Source: Skermania piniformis
GTDB taxonomy: Bacteria > Actinomycetota > Actinomycetes > Mycobacteriales > Mycobacteriaceae
DNA length: 64,000 bases
Assembly: GCF_019285775.1 (NCBI RefSeq)
Contig: NZ_CP079105.1
Span: 1,798,001 to 1,862,000, forward strand
Reading direction: 5' to 3'
Made by a program: the position numbers and the translations under genes. Positions within the stretch are counted from its first letter, which is position 1. Every line of letters begins with the position of its first letter. Of the stretch, positions 8,028-16,352 are shown piece after piece. The notes beneath the pieces were generated by a model. The model saw nothing but the letters and a program-made list of their open reading frames with translations. It ran no database searches and had not been told where the DNA came from.

Positions 8028-9185
8028 ATGGAGCACACAGGTCCGCTGTCGGGGGTGCGAGTCGTCGATCTGACGGCGATGGTGATGGGCCCCTACTGCA
8101 CACAGATCATGGCCGATATGGGAGCGGACGTGATCAAGGTGGAACCGCCGGGTGGCGACGACACCCGCTACATCTCCGTCGGACCCGAGCCCGGAATGAG
8201 CGGCGTCTTCGTCAACGTCAATCGTGGAAAGCGCAGCGTGGTGCTCGATCTGCGTCGCCCCGACGGGGCTGCCGCACTGCGCGCGCTGATCGCCGATGCC
8301 GACGTGTTCGTCCACTCGATGCGCGGTGCGGCCATCGCCCGGCTCGGTTTCGGCTATGCCGAGGTCGCTGCGCTGAATCCGGGCATCGTCTACACCAACT
8401 GTTACGGCTACAGCCGCCGCGGGCCGGATGCCGACCGGCCGGCCTACGACGACACGGTGCAGGCCGACTGCGGGATCCCGGCCGCACAGCAGATGTTGAC
8501 CGGCACACCGGGCTACGTGGGCAGCATCGTCGCCGACAAGATCGCCGGGATGACCGCGGTCTACGCCACCACGATGGCCCTGTTCCATCGGGAGCGCACG
8601 GGCGAGGGCCAGGAGGTGGAGGTGGCGATGTTCGAGACGATGGCGGCCTTCATGCTCGTCGAGCACGCCAACGGCATGCTGTTCGACCCACCGCTCGGGC
8701 CGGCGGGCTACCCACGTGCGTTGACCCCGAACCGCAGGCCGTATCGAACCGCCGACGGCTACCTCGCGGCGCTGGTCTACAACGACAAGCAATGGTCGGC
8801 GTTCGTCGGTGCGGTGCAACCGGCCTGGGCCGGTCCGGAGCTCGCCACGCTCGCTCGACGAGCTGCCCGGATCGACGAGGTCTACGCCCGGCTCAGCGAT
8901 ACGTTCGCCGAACGGACCACCGACGAATGGTTGAAACTGTTGCGCGAGTTGCAGATCCCGGCGTCGCCGGTGCGGTCGCTGGACGATCTGTTCGAGAACG
9001 AGCAGTTGGCCGCGTCCGGGTTCTTCCAGACCGTGGAGTCGCCGCACGGCCCGCTGCGTTTCCCGGGCCCGCCGACCTGGTTCTCGCGCACCCCCGGCCG
9101 GATCGCCGGTCCGGCGCCGCGCCTCGGCGCCGACACCGACGAGGTGCTCGGCCGATTGCCTGCGCCGGACGGTGCCGACCGGTGA
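8028..9185 (+). CDS. Class III (CaiB/BaiF) CoA-transferase
   Basis: A 385-residue family III CoA-transferase, which moves CoA between acids in an ordered reaction through an aspartyl-CoA anhydride. The N-terminal LSGVRVVDLTAMVMGPYC, GADVIKVEPP, and NRGKRSVVLDL are hallmark segments. ATG 8028 is preferred because GAGGA sits 5-6 nt upstream; TTG and ATG codons at 7998 and 8007 are in frame but poorly placed. It heads a three-gene plus-strand operon, its stop overlapping the GTG of the next gene. Confidence 0.87.
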   Translation: MEHTGPLSGVRVVDLTAMVMGPYCTQIMADMGADVIKVEPPGGDDTRYISVGPEPGMSGVFVNVNRGKRSVVLDLRRPDGAAALRALIADADVFVHSMRGAAIARLGFGYAEVAALNPGIVYTNCYGYSRRGPDADRPAYDDTVQADCGIPAAQQMLTGTPGYVGSIVADKIAGMTAVYATTMALFHRERTGEGQEVEVAMFETMAAFMLVEHANGMLFDPPLGPAGYPRALTPNRRPYRTADGYLAALVYNDKQWSAFVGAVQPAWAGPELATLARRAARIDEVYARLSDTFAERTTDEWLKLLRELQIPASPVRSLDDLFENEQLAASGFFQTVESPHGPLRFPGPPTWFSRTPGRIAGPAPRLGADTDEVLGRLPAPDGADR

Positions 9186-10435
9186 CCGCCGTCGATCTGC
9201 GCCCGATCCTGCGCCCCGGCGACCGAATCGTGGCCGGCCAGGCCTGCGGTGAGCCCACCACCCTGATCGAGGCGCTGATCGCGCAGGCCGGCGATATTCC
9301 GGACCTGTCGCTGTTCATCGCGACGAGCTTCTCCGGCCTGCTGACGCCGGCCGCAGTGGACGGTATCCGGGTGGCGAGCATGGGTGCGATCGGCGCCCTG
9401 CGCGGTCTGACGAAGGCGCATCGGCTGAGTGTCGTGCCGTGTCATGTGAGTCGGGTCGGGCCGATGATCAGCTCGGGCGAGATGCCGTGCGATGTCGCGT
9501 TCATCCAGGTGGCGCCGGCCGAGCCGGACGGCACGCACAGCCTCGGCTTGATCAGCGATCATGTGCTCGCCGCAGTTCGGGCCGCCCGGGTGGTGGTCGC
9601 CGAAGTGAACGAGCGGGTGCCCCGCTCCTGCGGTGAGCGGATCGACACCCGCGCCATCGACCACGTCGTGCCGGTCGCGCGGGATCCGGTGCGGGTGCAG
9701 CCGGCCACGATCACCCCGGTGGACGAGGCGATCGCGCGTCATGTCGCCGAGTTCGTCGAGGACGGGTCGGTGCTGCAGACCGGGATCGGCGCGGTACCGG
9801 ATGCGGTGCTGCGCCTGCTGCGCGATCGCGCCGACCTGGGTGTGCACTCCGGCATGATCGGTGACGGTCTGGTCGATCTGGTCGAGTCGGGGGTGATCAC
9901 CAACGCGCGCAAGGAGATCGACACCGGTGTCTCGGTGACCGGTGCGCTGATCGGGACCGAGCGGCTGTACCGGTTCGCCGACCGGAACCCGGCCATCCGG
10001 ATGTGCACCACCGACCACACCCACGACCCGGCGGTGTTGGCTCGGCTCAGTCGTCTGGTCACCGTCAACGCGGCCGTCGAGGTCGATCTCACCGGGCAGG
10101 TCAACGCGGAACAGAGCGGTACCGCCTACCTCGGCGGAACCGGCGGGCAGGTCGACTTCGTCCGAGCGGGCGCCCGCTCACCCGGCGGGCACGCGATCAT
10201 TGTCGCGCCATCGACTGCCAAGGGCGGCACCGTCTCCCGGATCACCCCGGGATTGTCCGGGCCGGTCACCACCGCACGCAGCGAGGTGGACGTGATCGTC
10301 ACCGAGTACGGTGCCGCCCGACTTGCCGGCTGCACCCTGGCCGAACGTGCGCGACGGTTGACCGCCATATCGCACCCCGACTTCCGCGACGGCCTGGAGC
10401 AGGCTGCCCGCGCAATCGAACAGAGAGGATTCTGA
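9182..10435 (+). CDS. Acetyl-CoA hydrolase/4-hydroxybutyrate CoA-transferase family protein
   Basis: A 417-residue family I-type CoA-transferase or hydrolase. Recognisable segments are the LQTGIGAVPDAV stretch, the LGVHSGMIGDGLVDL block carrying residues typical of the acetyl-CoA hydrolase/transferase C domain, and VTEYGAARLAG near the C-terminus. Such enzymes exchange or hydrolyse short acyl-CoAs. GTG 9182 overlaps the previous stop, and the next gene's ATG overlaps this stop, so translation is coupled across all three. It may recycle CoA for the neighbouring class III enzyme. Confidence 0.82.
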   Translation: MTAVDLRPILRPGDRIVAGQACGEPTTLIEALIAQAGDIPDLSLFIATSFSGLLTPAAVDGIRVASMGAIGALRGLTKAHRLSVVPCHVSRVGPMISSGEMPCDVAFIQVAPAEPDGTHSLGLISDHVLAAVRAARVVVAEVNERVPRSCGERIDTRAIDHVVPVARDPVRVQPATITPVDEAIARHVAEFVEDGSVLQTGIGAVPDAVLRLLRDRADLGVHSGMIGDGLVDLVESGVITNARKEIDTGVSVTGALIGTERLYRFADRNPAIRMCTTDHTHDPAVLARLSRLVTVNAAVEVDLTGQVNAEQSGTAYLGGTGGQVDFVRAGARSPGGHAIIVAPSTAKGGTVSRITPGLSGPVTTARSEVDVIVTEYGAARLAGCTLAERARRLTAISHPDFRDGLEQAARAIEQRGF

Positions 10436-11199
10436 TGAGCGACGCGGTGATGTTCGACGCGCGACCGGATGGGATCGCGGTGATCACGCTGAACCGGCCG
10501 GATACCCGCAACTGCTTGTCCGGTGAGGTTCGGGCGGGGTTGTTCGCGGCATGGGACCGGTTCGAGCGCGACCCGGCGCTGCGGGTGGCTATCCTCACCG
10601 GCGCCGGAGGCACGTTCTGCGCCGGCGGGGATCTGAAGGAGATGGTCGCCACCGGGATGCGGGTGCCCCCACGCCACATGTTCCCGGTGCCCTACGACAC
10701 CGTCGAGCTGACCAAGCCGACCATTGCCGCGGTACACGGCGCGGCCTTCGCCGGGGGATGGATGATCGCACAGGCCTGCGACCTCTGCGTCGCCTCGACC
10801 ACTGCGACGTTCGCGGTGACCGAGGTGAAGGTGGGCCGCAGTTCGCCGTGGGCGTCGCCGTTGATCCACATGATTCCCCAGCGGATCATGATGGAGATCC
10901 TGCTGACCGGGAAGCCGATCGACGCGCAGCGGGCGTACGAGATCGGGCTGGTGAATCGGCTTGCCGAGCCGGAGCAACTCCTCGCCACCGCAATGGATCT
11001 GGCCCGCCAGATCCTTGTCGGCGCGCCGCTGTCGGTGCAGGCGGCGCGGGAGATCGTCATGCTCGCCACCGAGATGGGCCGCTCGGCCGCGCTACAGGCC
11101 GCGCGGCACGCCGCCGTGCCCTGTTACGAGAGCGATGATGCGCAGGAGGGACCGCGGGCCTTCGCGGAGAAGCGGCCGCCACATTGGGCCGGGGCGTGA
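10435..11199 (+). CDS. Enoyl-CoA hydratase/isomerase family protein
   Basis: A 254-residue crotonase-fold protein. The oxyanion-hole segments are visible (TFCAGGDLKEM near residue 58; AAVHGAAFAGG near 98), and a Glu in FAVTEVKVG occupies a usual catalytic area. The rest of the active-site loop (RSSPWASPL) differs from the common GxGGTQ form, so isomerase or another crotonase chemistry is possible. It overlaps the preceding stop by one base and has AGAGAGGA upstream. It ends the ligase/transferase gene set, and a 62-bp hairpin repeat follows. Confidence 0.82.
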   Translation: MSDAVMFDARPDGIAVITLNRPDTRNCLSGEVRAGLFAAWDRFERDPALRVAILTGAGGTFCAGGDLKEMVATGMRVPPRHMFPVPYDTVELTKPTIAAVHGAAFAGGWMIAQACDLCVASTTATFAVTEVKVGRSSPWASPLIHMIPQRIMMEILLTGKPIDAQRAYEIGLVNRLAEPEQLLATAMDLARQILVGAPLSVQAAREIVMLATEMGRSAALQAARHAAVPCYESDDAQEGPRAFAEKRPPHWAGA

Positions 11200-11223
11200 G
11201 GCTGATCGGTCGAACTGGGTACA

Positions 11224-11285
11224 CCGAGCGGGCTCTGATGGCGTTCGGCTCTCGGGCGATGCCGCCATCAGAGCCCGTTCGGCGA
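11224..11285. repeat. 62-bp hairpin repeat, copy B (convergent-junction terminator)
   Basis: Second copy of the repeat at 5642-5703. Here the stem is perfect over 15 bp (11229-11243 with 11263-11277) around a 19-nt loop. It fills the gap between the convergent enoyl-CoA hydratase and acyl-CoA dehydrogenase genes. The conserved loop segment TTCGGCTCT and the outer TTCGGCGA are shared with copy A, implying common descent rather than two unrelated terminators. Confidence 0.68.
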
Positions 11286-11292
11286 CTGCTAC

Positions 11293-12522
11293 TCAGCTCC
11301 GCCCGTGCTTGACCTGGTTGAACGGGACATCCCGGTCGGCGGCGTATTCCCGCGGCATGCCGAGGACTCGTTCGGCAATCACGTTGCGGGCCATCTCGGT
11401 GCTGCCGCCGGCGAGACTCCACGCGGCTCGGAACAAGTAGTCGAGCCCCACCGTCTCGGTGTCGGCGGTATCGCCGGGGGCGTGGGTGGCGGCATGGGAA
11501 CCGCAGATCCGGACCGCGGTGTCGGACTGCAGCCACGCGTTCTCCGCCGAGAACAGCCGGGTGATTGCCCCTGCCGTCGGCGGCAATGCCCCCGATCGGA
11601 TCGCCTCGGTCACATGGTCGATGAGCTGGTCGCGGACCAGGTTCATCGCCCGGGCCTCGCCGACGTCCTCACGCACCCGCGGGTCGGCCAGTTGCCCGGT
11701 CGCCCGTGCCAGTCGCAACAACTTGTCGGCCTCGCCACCCAGATGCGGTTTGGCCCCGCTGGTGTAGGGCGAGGTACCACCGAGCGCCCCGCGTTCGTGG
11801 AACAGCAAGCGCGAGGCGGCCGCCCAGCCGCCGCCGACCTCGCCGAGCACCGCGTCGGCGGGTAGCACCACGTCGTCGAAGAACTCTTCGCAGAACTCGG
11901 TCGAGCCGGTCACCTGTTTGATCCGGTTCACCGTCACGCCCTCGGCGTGCACCGGGACGACGAACATGGTGAGTCCCTGATGTTTCGGCACGCCCCAGTC
12001 GGTACGGGCAAGGCACAGACCGTAGTCGGCGGCGTAGGCGCCGGAGCTCCAGATCTTCGTGCCGTTGAGAATCCAGCGGTCGCCGTCGAGCTCGGCCCGG
12101 GTGGTCAACCCGGCCAGGTCCGAACCGCTGCGTGGTTCGGAGAGGAACTGCACCAGTAGCTCGTCGCCGCGCAGCACCGCAGGTAGGTGGGCTCGCTTCT
12201 GCTCCTCGGTGCCGAGGTCGAGCAGGCTGGCCGCGCAGATCGCCAACGTCGGCACGTTGAGCAGCAGGGGCATCTCGTAGGGCAACGACTCCTCGTTGAA
12301 TGCGAGTTGGTGCTGCAGAGTCAGCCCTCGACCGCCGTACTCGACCGGAAAACAGAGTCCGGCGAAGCCGCCGTCGAACAGCGTCCGTTGCACGTGCCGA
12401 GCGCGCTCCCATGCCTCGATCGAATCGGACTTCATCTCGGTCGACGGTGCGGCCGGCAGGTTCTCCCGCAGCCAGGTGCGCGCTCGGACGCGGAACTCCG
12501 CGATCGTGTCCACGTCGTTCAC
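11293..12522 (-). CDS. Acyl-CoA dehydrogenase (FadE-like, subunit of a pair)
   Basis: A 409-residue FAD acyl-CoA dehydrogenase. Family segments include the mid-domain FLSEPRSGSDLAGL flavin/substrate loop, WILNGTKIWSSGA, and a C-terminal GGSTEMARNVIAERVLG that binds the flavin pyrophosphate. It introduces an alpha,beta double bond in an acyl-CoA. GTG 12522 overlaps the stop of the upstream dehydrogenase (GTGA). Such adjacent pairs in actinobacteria often form alpha2-beta2 enzymes for steroid side-chain CoAs, in which only one subunit keeps full catalytic residues; the pairing here is inferred from coupling. Confidence 0.87.
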   Translation of the reverse strand: MNDVDTIAEFRVRARTWLRENLPAAPSTEMKSDSIEAWERARHVQRTLFDGGFAGLCFPVEYGGRGLTLQHQLAFNEESLPYEMPLLLNVPTLAICAASLLDLGTEEQKRAHLPAVLRGDELLVQFLSEPRSGSDLAGLTTRAELDGDRWILNGTKIWSSGAYAADYGLCLARTDWGVPKHQGLTMFVVPVHAEGVTVNRIKQVTGSTEFCEEFFDDVVLPADAVLGEVGGGWAAASRLLFHERGALGGTSPYTSGAKPHLGGEADKLLRLARATGQLADPRVREDVGEARAMNLVRDQLIDHVTEAIRSGALPPTAGAITRLFSAENAWLQSDTAVRICGSHAATHAPGDTADTETVGLDYLFRAAWSLAGGSTEMARNVIAERVLGMPREYAADRDVPFNQVKHGRS

Positions 12523-13661
12523 GCTGCACTCCGCTCCAGTAGATCGGTGAGATGCCGGCGGTGTTCCTCGGGGGTGCCGTACAAGGCTCGGCCGAGAGTT
12601 ATCCGCCGCAGGTAGAGATGGAGGTCGTGCTCCCAGGTGACCCCGATACCGCCGTGTAACTGCACGCAGTCCTGTGCGATCGCGGGGGCCTTCGCTCCGA
12701 CATACGACTTGGCTACGCTGACCGCCTCGTCCGGGTCCGCCGCTCCGGCGTCCCACAGTGCCGCGGCGGCAAAGGATGTCGCACGGCACGCCTCCAGCCA
12801 GGTCTTGTTGTCGGCCATCCGGTGCTTGAGCGCCTGATAGGACGCCAGCGGCCGGCCGAAGGTGTATCGGTCGAACAGCCAGCTCAGCGTGCGGTCCAAT
12901 GCCACGCCGGCGGCTCCGGTGGATTCGGCGGCGGTGAGTAGTGCCGCGGTGCGCGCCTGCGTGCGGATCGCCGACGTGGCTGCGGCGCCGGTGTGTACGA
13001 CGGCCGCCGAGTCGAGTCGGACGTCGTCGAAACCGACTTGTGCGGTGCGTCGAGTCAGGTCGAGGGTCCAGGTGGGCTGCACCGTGACACCGGGGGTGTC
13101 GACCGGCACCAGCAGCTGCACGCAGCCGTCGGCGCCGGCTGCGGTGACCAGCAGCAGATCGGCCTGGTCGGCGGCCTCGACCCGGTCCTTGAGTCCGTCC
13201 AGTCGGTAACCGTCGCCGTCGGGCACCGCCCGGACCCGCGGCTCGGCTGTGCCGCCGAGTGCGCCGAAGCCGTCGCCGGGCTCGTAGATCGCCCAGGTTG
13301 CCACCGTGGCACCGGTGAGGATCGTCGCGACGGTGTCGGCGAACCGCGCCTCGGATGTGGCGAGTCCGGCGAGCACCGCGCTGGTCACGACGAACGGACC
13401 GGGCGCCGTGGCCCGGCCGAGTTCTTCGGCGACGATGGCCAGTTCGGTCATCGGATGACCGGAGACCGAACCACCGCCGAGGTCCTCCGGCACCAGCATC
13501 GCGGTCCAGCCGAGTTCCGCACCGCGCCGCCACCAGTCGCGGTCGAACCCGGCGTCGGCTTCGGCGAGTTCACGAACGGTCGTGACGGGCATCGTGTCGG
13601 CGAGGAAATCCCGCGTGGTGGCACGGAAGAACCGCTGGTCGGCGGTGGCATCCTCGGGCAT
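12519..13661 (-). CDS. Acyl-CoA dehydrogenase (second subunit of a pair)
   Basis: A 380-residue member, shorter and more divergent than its partner. It has LGWTAMLVPEDLGG near the N-terminus, a DRYTFGRPLASYQALKHRMAD helix, and VQLHGGIGVTWEHDLHLYLRR at the C-terminus, typical of the FadE28/FadE34-like branch. The strong SEPxxGSD loop of its partner is replaced by a degenerate segment around WAIYEPGDG, consistent with a heteromeric enzyme. ATG 13661 follows GAGG by 8 nt; an upstream in-frame extension crosses the promoter palindromes and is rejected. First gene of the minus-strand pair, divergent from a P450. Confidence 0.85.
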   Translation of the reverse strand: MPEDATADQRFFRATTRDFLADTMPVTTVRELAEADAGFDRDWWRRGAELGWTAMLVPEDLGGGSVSGHPMTELAIVAEELGRATAPGPFVVTSAVLAGLATSEARFADTVATILTGATVATWAIYEPGDGFGALGGTAEPRVRAVPDGDGYRLDGLKDRVEAADQADLLLVTAAGADGCVQLLVPVDTPGVTVQPTWTLDLTRRTAQVGFDDVRLDSAAVVHTGAAATSAIRTQARTAALLTAAESTGAAGVALDRTLSWLFDRYTFGRPLASYQALKHRMADNKTWLEACRATSFAAAALWDAGAADPDEAVSVAKSYVGAKAPAIAQDCVQLHGGIGVTWEHDLHLYLRRITLGRALYGTPEEHRRHLTDLLERSAA

Positions 13662-13709
13662 CGGGCGGACCTCGCGATCGACGGTGGCAGATTGTCTGGA
13701 AATTTCATA

Positions 13710-13734
13710 CTCATATGTGAGAGCCTTATTCTCA
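13710..13734. promoter_or_regulatory. Overlapping operator candidates in the dehydrogenase/P450 divergent promoter
   Basis: TGAGA-N7-TCTCA is a perfect dyad at 13718-13734. Its core (13719-13733) matches the 4625-4639 element at 11 of 15 positions with the same arm spacing. Just before it, CTCATATGTGAG (13710-13721) is palindromic at 10 of 12 positions. Both lie in A+T-rich sequence about 55 bp from the dehydrogenase start and 70 bp from the P450 start. A dimeric repressor controlling both directions fits. Confidence 0.45.
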
Positions 13735-13804
13735 ATCACGGAAAGTCACCGGTGATGGCGGAGCTCGGCCCATCCCGGTCGAACGTCGAAGGGACCGTCG
13801 CGCG

Positions 13805-15100
13805 ATGGCCAAGTTGCAGGATCCGGACTTCTTTCTCGGGCAGGAATTGCTGGCCGATCCGTACCCGTACTTCGACGAGTTGCGGAGCAAGTGCCCGGTG
13901 ACCCGGGAAGATCACCACGACGTGATGATGGTGACCGGATACGACGAAGCGCTCGAGGTCTACAACGACGTCGAACGGTTCTCCTCGTGTATCTCGGTGA
14001 CCGGGCCGTTCCCCGGGTTCCCGGTGCCGCTGGACGAAACCAGCGATGTGGACGCGTTGATCGCCGAACACCGGGACAGCCTGCCGATGAGCGACCAGCT
14101 GCCCACCATGGACCCCCCGATGCACACCGATCACCGGGCGCTGCTGATGCGGCTGATCACGCCGAAGCGGTTGAAGGAGAACGAGGAGGCGATGTGGGAC
14201 ATCGCCGAACGGATGCTCGACCGCTACCTGAGCGCCGGCGGAGGCGACTGCATCCGTGATTTCGCCGGTCCCTTCACCCTCTACGTGATCGCCGATCTGC
14301 TCGGCGTGCCGGCGGAGGACCAGGAAGAGTTCCTGTTCACGCTGCAGCGCGATCCGCACCGGGACGAAGCCGTGGGCAGCACCAAGGGTGAGGAGGGCAT
14401 GTCGCACAACCCGATGGAGTTCCTGTACGGACGGTTCGCCGACTACGTCGACGATCGGCGGAAGAACCCGCGCGCCGACGTGCTCACCACGATGGCCTCC
14501 GCGACCTTCCCCGGGGGCGCGCAGCCCGAGGTGATCGATGTGGTCCGGGTCGCGGCGAACATCTTCTCCGCCGGTCAGGAGACCACGGTCCGGTTGCTGA
14601 GTTCGGCGCTGCGGGTGATCGCCGAGCAACCCGAGCTGCAGCGATACCTGCGCGAGGACCCGACCCGGATCCAGAACTTCATCGAGGAGTCGCTGCGCAC
14701 GGAGAGCCCGATCAAGGGTGACTTCCGGCTGGCCAAGCAGACCACCACGGTGGGCGGCACGGACGTGCCGGTCGGCACGGTGCTCATGGTGATCAACGGT
14801 GCCGCCAACCGCGATCCGCGTCGCTTCGAGAACCCCGACTCGTTCGATCCGGCCCGCTCGAATGCCCGCCAGCACTTGGCCTTCGGCCGTGGGGTGCACA
14901 CCTGCCCCGGGTCGCCGCTGGCCCGCGCCGAGGCGCGCATCGCACTGGAACGGCTGCTGGCCCGGACCACGGACATCCGGATCGACGAATCGGTGCACGG
15001 CCCGGCGGGCGAACGGCACTACAACTACCTGCCCACGTTCATCCTGCGGGGCATGACCGCGCTGCACCTGGAAGTGGATGTGGTGGAGAGCGATCGATGA
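13805..15100 (+). CDS. Cytochrome P450
   Basis: A 431-residue soluble bacterial P450. I-helix AGQETT, K-helix E-x-x-R in EESLRTE, and the heme loop FGRGVHTCPG with axial Cys367 are present. Electrons probably come from the single-cluster ferredoxin whose ATG overlaps this stop (ATGA). AAGGGA lies before ATG 13805. It is divergent from the acyl-CoA dehydrogenase pair, so it may hydroxylate the same lipid-like substrate; the CYP family cannot be assigned by eye. Confidence 0.92.
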   Translation: MAKLQDPDFFLGQELLADPYPYFDELRSKCPVTREDHHDVMMVTGYDEALEVYNDVERFSSCISVTGPFPGFPVPLDETSDVDALIAEHRDSLPMSDQLPTMDPPMHTDHRALLMRLITPKRLKENEEAMWDIAERMLDRYLSAGGGDCIRDFAGPFTLYVIADLLGVPAEDQEEFLFTLQRDPHRDEAVGSTKGEEGMSHNPMEFLYGRFADYVDDRRKNPRADVLTTMASATFPGGAQPEVIDVVRVAANIFSAGQETTVRLLSSALRVIAEQPELQRYLREDPTRIQNFIEESLRTESPIKGDFRLAKQTTTVGGTDVPVGTVLMVINGAANRDPRRFENPDSFDPARSNARQHLAFGRGVHTCPGSPLARAEARIALERLLARTTDIRIDESVHGPAGERHYNYLPTFILRGMTALHLEVDVVESDR

Positions 15101-15285
15101 AGGTCACGATCGACACCGACCGTTGCCGTGGCCACGGTGCATGCCTGAGCTGTTTCGAGGTATTCACACTGAATCCCGACGGGTATGCCGACGCGATCAG
15201 CGATCCGATACCGGACGAGCTGGTGCCGGATGTGCGCGAGGCGGTCGCGGCCTGCCCGGAGCAGGCCATCGTCGTGGTGGAGTGA
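15097..15285 (+). CDS. Single-cluster ferredoxin (C-x2-H-x2-C type)
   Basis: A 62-residue ferredoxin. C10, H13, C16 and C53 (in ACPEQ) form the C-x2-H-x2-C...CP pattern seen in actinobacterial P450 partner ferredoxins, which carry a 3Fe-4S or His-ligated 4Fe-4S cluster. C19 is an extra cysteine. The start overlaps the P450 stop, so it is almost certainly its electron donor. Cytoplasmic. Confidence 0.9.
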   Translation: MKVTIDTDRCRGHGACLSCFEVFTLNPDGYADAISDPIPDELVPDVREAVAACPEQAIVVVE

Positions 15286-15293
15286 GTGCGGTG

Positions 15294-16352
15294 ATGCGCA
15301 CGTTCCGGGTGATCCAGTGGACCACCGGCAAGGTGGGAAAGCTCAGCCTGCGCGGCATTCTCGACGATCCGCGACTGGAGCTGGCCGGTGTCTACGCCTA
15401 CTCGGCGGACAAGGTCGGCGTCGACGCCGGGACGCTGTGCGGCCGTCCCGAAACCGGGGTGTCGGCCACCGCCGATATCGACGCGTTGCTCGCGCTGGAT
15501 GCCGACACGGTTCTCTACACCCCGTTCATGGCGGATCTCGACCACGTGACCCGCCTGCTCGGTGCCGGACTCGATGTGATCAGCACCAACCTGTTTCTCA
15601 ATGTCGGCGGGATCCGGGGCGACACGAAGGATGCGCTCGCCGCGGCCTGTGCCGCCGGCGGCAGTTCGCTCTACGTCACCGGGATCAACCCGGGCTGGAT
15701 CAACACCATGGTGACGGCGATGACCGCGGTGTGCCGCGACGTGCAATGCGTGTCGATCGCCGAGTCGGCGGATGTGTCGGTCTACCAGTCGGCGGAGACC
15801 TGGCAAGCGCTCGGCTTCGCGCTGCCCGAAGCGCCGCCGGCGGTGCTCGAGGTGGCGAAGCTCTGGTTGAGCACGTTCCGCGACTCCGTCGAGCGGATGG
15901 CGGTGGCGCTGGGTTACGAGCTGGACGAGATGCAGTTGTTCCTCGAGCATCAGACGGTGAGCGAGACGGTCGATCTCGGTTGGCTCCGGCTCGAGCAGGG
16001 CACGATCGGGGCGTTGCGGGCCCGATGGGACGGGAACGTGGCCGGCCGAACCGTCCTGCAACAGCACATCGCCTGGTATCTGACCAAGAAGCTCAACGGC
16101 GGCTGGACCTTCGACGACGACCACTACCAGGTGATCATTCGTGGCGAACCCGAGGTGCGGACCCGGATCCGCTTCGTCCCGCCGGAGAGCTGGGGCAACC
16201 ACGAATGGGACACGATGACCGCGATGCCTGCGGTCAGCGCGGTCGGTGATGTCGCCGCCGCGCCGCCCGGCATCCTCACGTTGGCCGACGTCGGGCTGCC
16301 ACGCGCGCCGGCCGGGCTGTGGCTGCGGGACCGGCAGGGAGGGTCGGTCTGA
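15294..16352 (+). CDS. DapB-like NAD(P)-dependent dehydrogenase
   Basis: A 352-residue protein with a dihydrodipicolinate-reductase-like Rossmann N-terminus (VIQWTTGKVGKLSLRGIL) and the C-terminal domain typical of actinobacterial 2,4-diaminopentanoate dehydrogenase relatives. In catabolic clusters these act on unknown carbonyl or amine intermediates. ATG 15294 is given; in-frame GTG codons at 15282 (overlapping the ferredoxin stop) and 15291 are equally possible, with GGTGGAG upstream. It ends the P450/ferredoxin operon. Its last 185 bp are nearly duplicated at 32518-32691. Its TGA abuts the convergent gene with no gap. Confidence 0.78.
   Translation: MRTFRVIQWTTGKVGKLSLRGILDDPRLELAGVYAYSADKVGVDAGTLCGRPETGVSATADIDALLALDADTVLYTPFMADLDHVTRLLGAGLDVISTNLFLNVGGIRGDTKDALAAACAAGGSSLYVTGINPGWINTMVTAMTAVCRDVQCVSIAESADVSVYQSAETWQALGFALPEAPPAVLEVAKLWLSTFRDSVERMAVALGYELDEMQLFLEHQTVSETVDLGWLRLEQGTIGALRARWDGNVAGRTVLQQHIAWYLTKKLNGGWTFDDDHYQVIIRGEPEVRTRIRFVPPESWGNHEWDTMTAMPAVSAVGDVAAAPPGILTLADVGLPRAPAGLWLRDRQGGSV
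16155..16339 (+). repeat. Source copy of a segment duplicated at 32518-32691
   Basis: This 185-bp stretch near the 3' end of the DapB-like gene recurs 16 kb downstream. Apart from an 11-bp deletion, only three bases differ over 174 aligned positions. The intact reading frame here marks it as the parental type of the two. Confidence 0.9.

Noticed and set aside
8000-9180. Arg-rich plus frame through the CaiB gene continuing into the CoA hydrolase
   Set aside because: The first part is out-of-frame shadow of the CaiB gene; only the part from GTG 9182 shows family sequence.
11473-11900. Possible CRISPR or tandem repeat array
   Set aside because: No regular repeat-spacer spacing was found here or elsewhere; repeats in the window are only the ones listed.
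13736-15067. 443-codon minus frame opposite the P450
   Set aside because: P450 motifs on the plus strand are unmistakable; the minus frame is His/Val/Arg-rich shadow.
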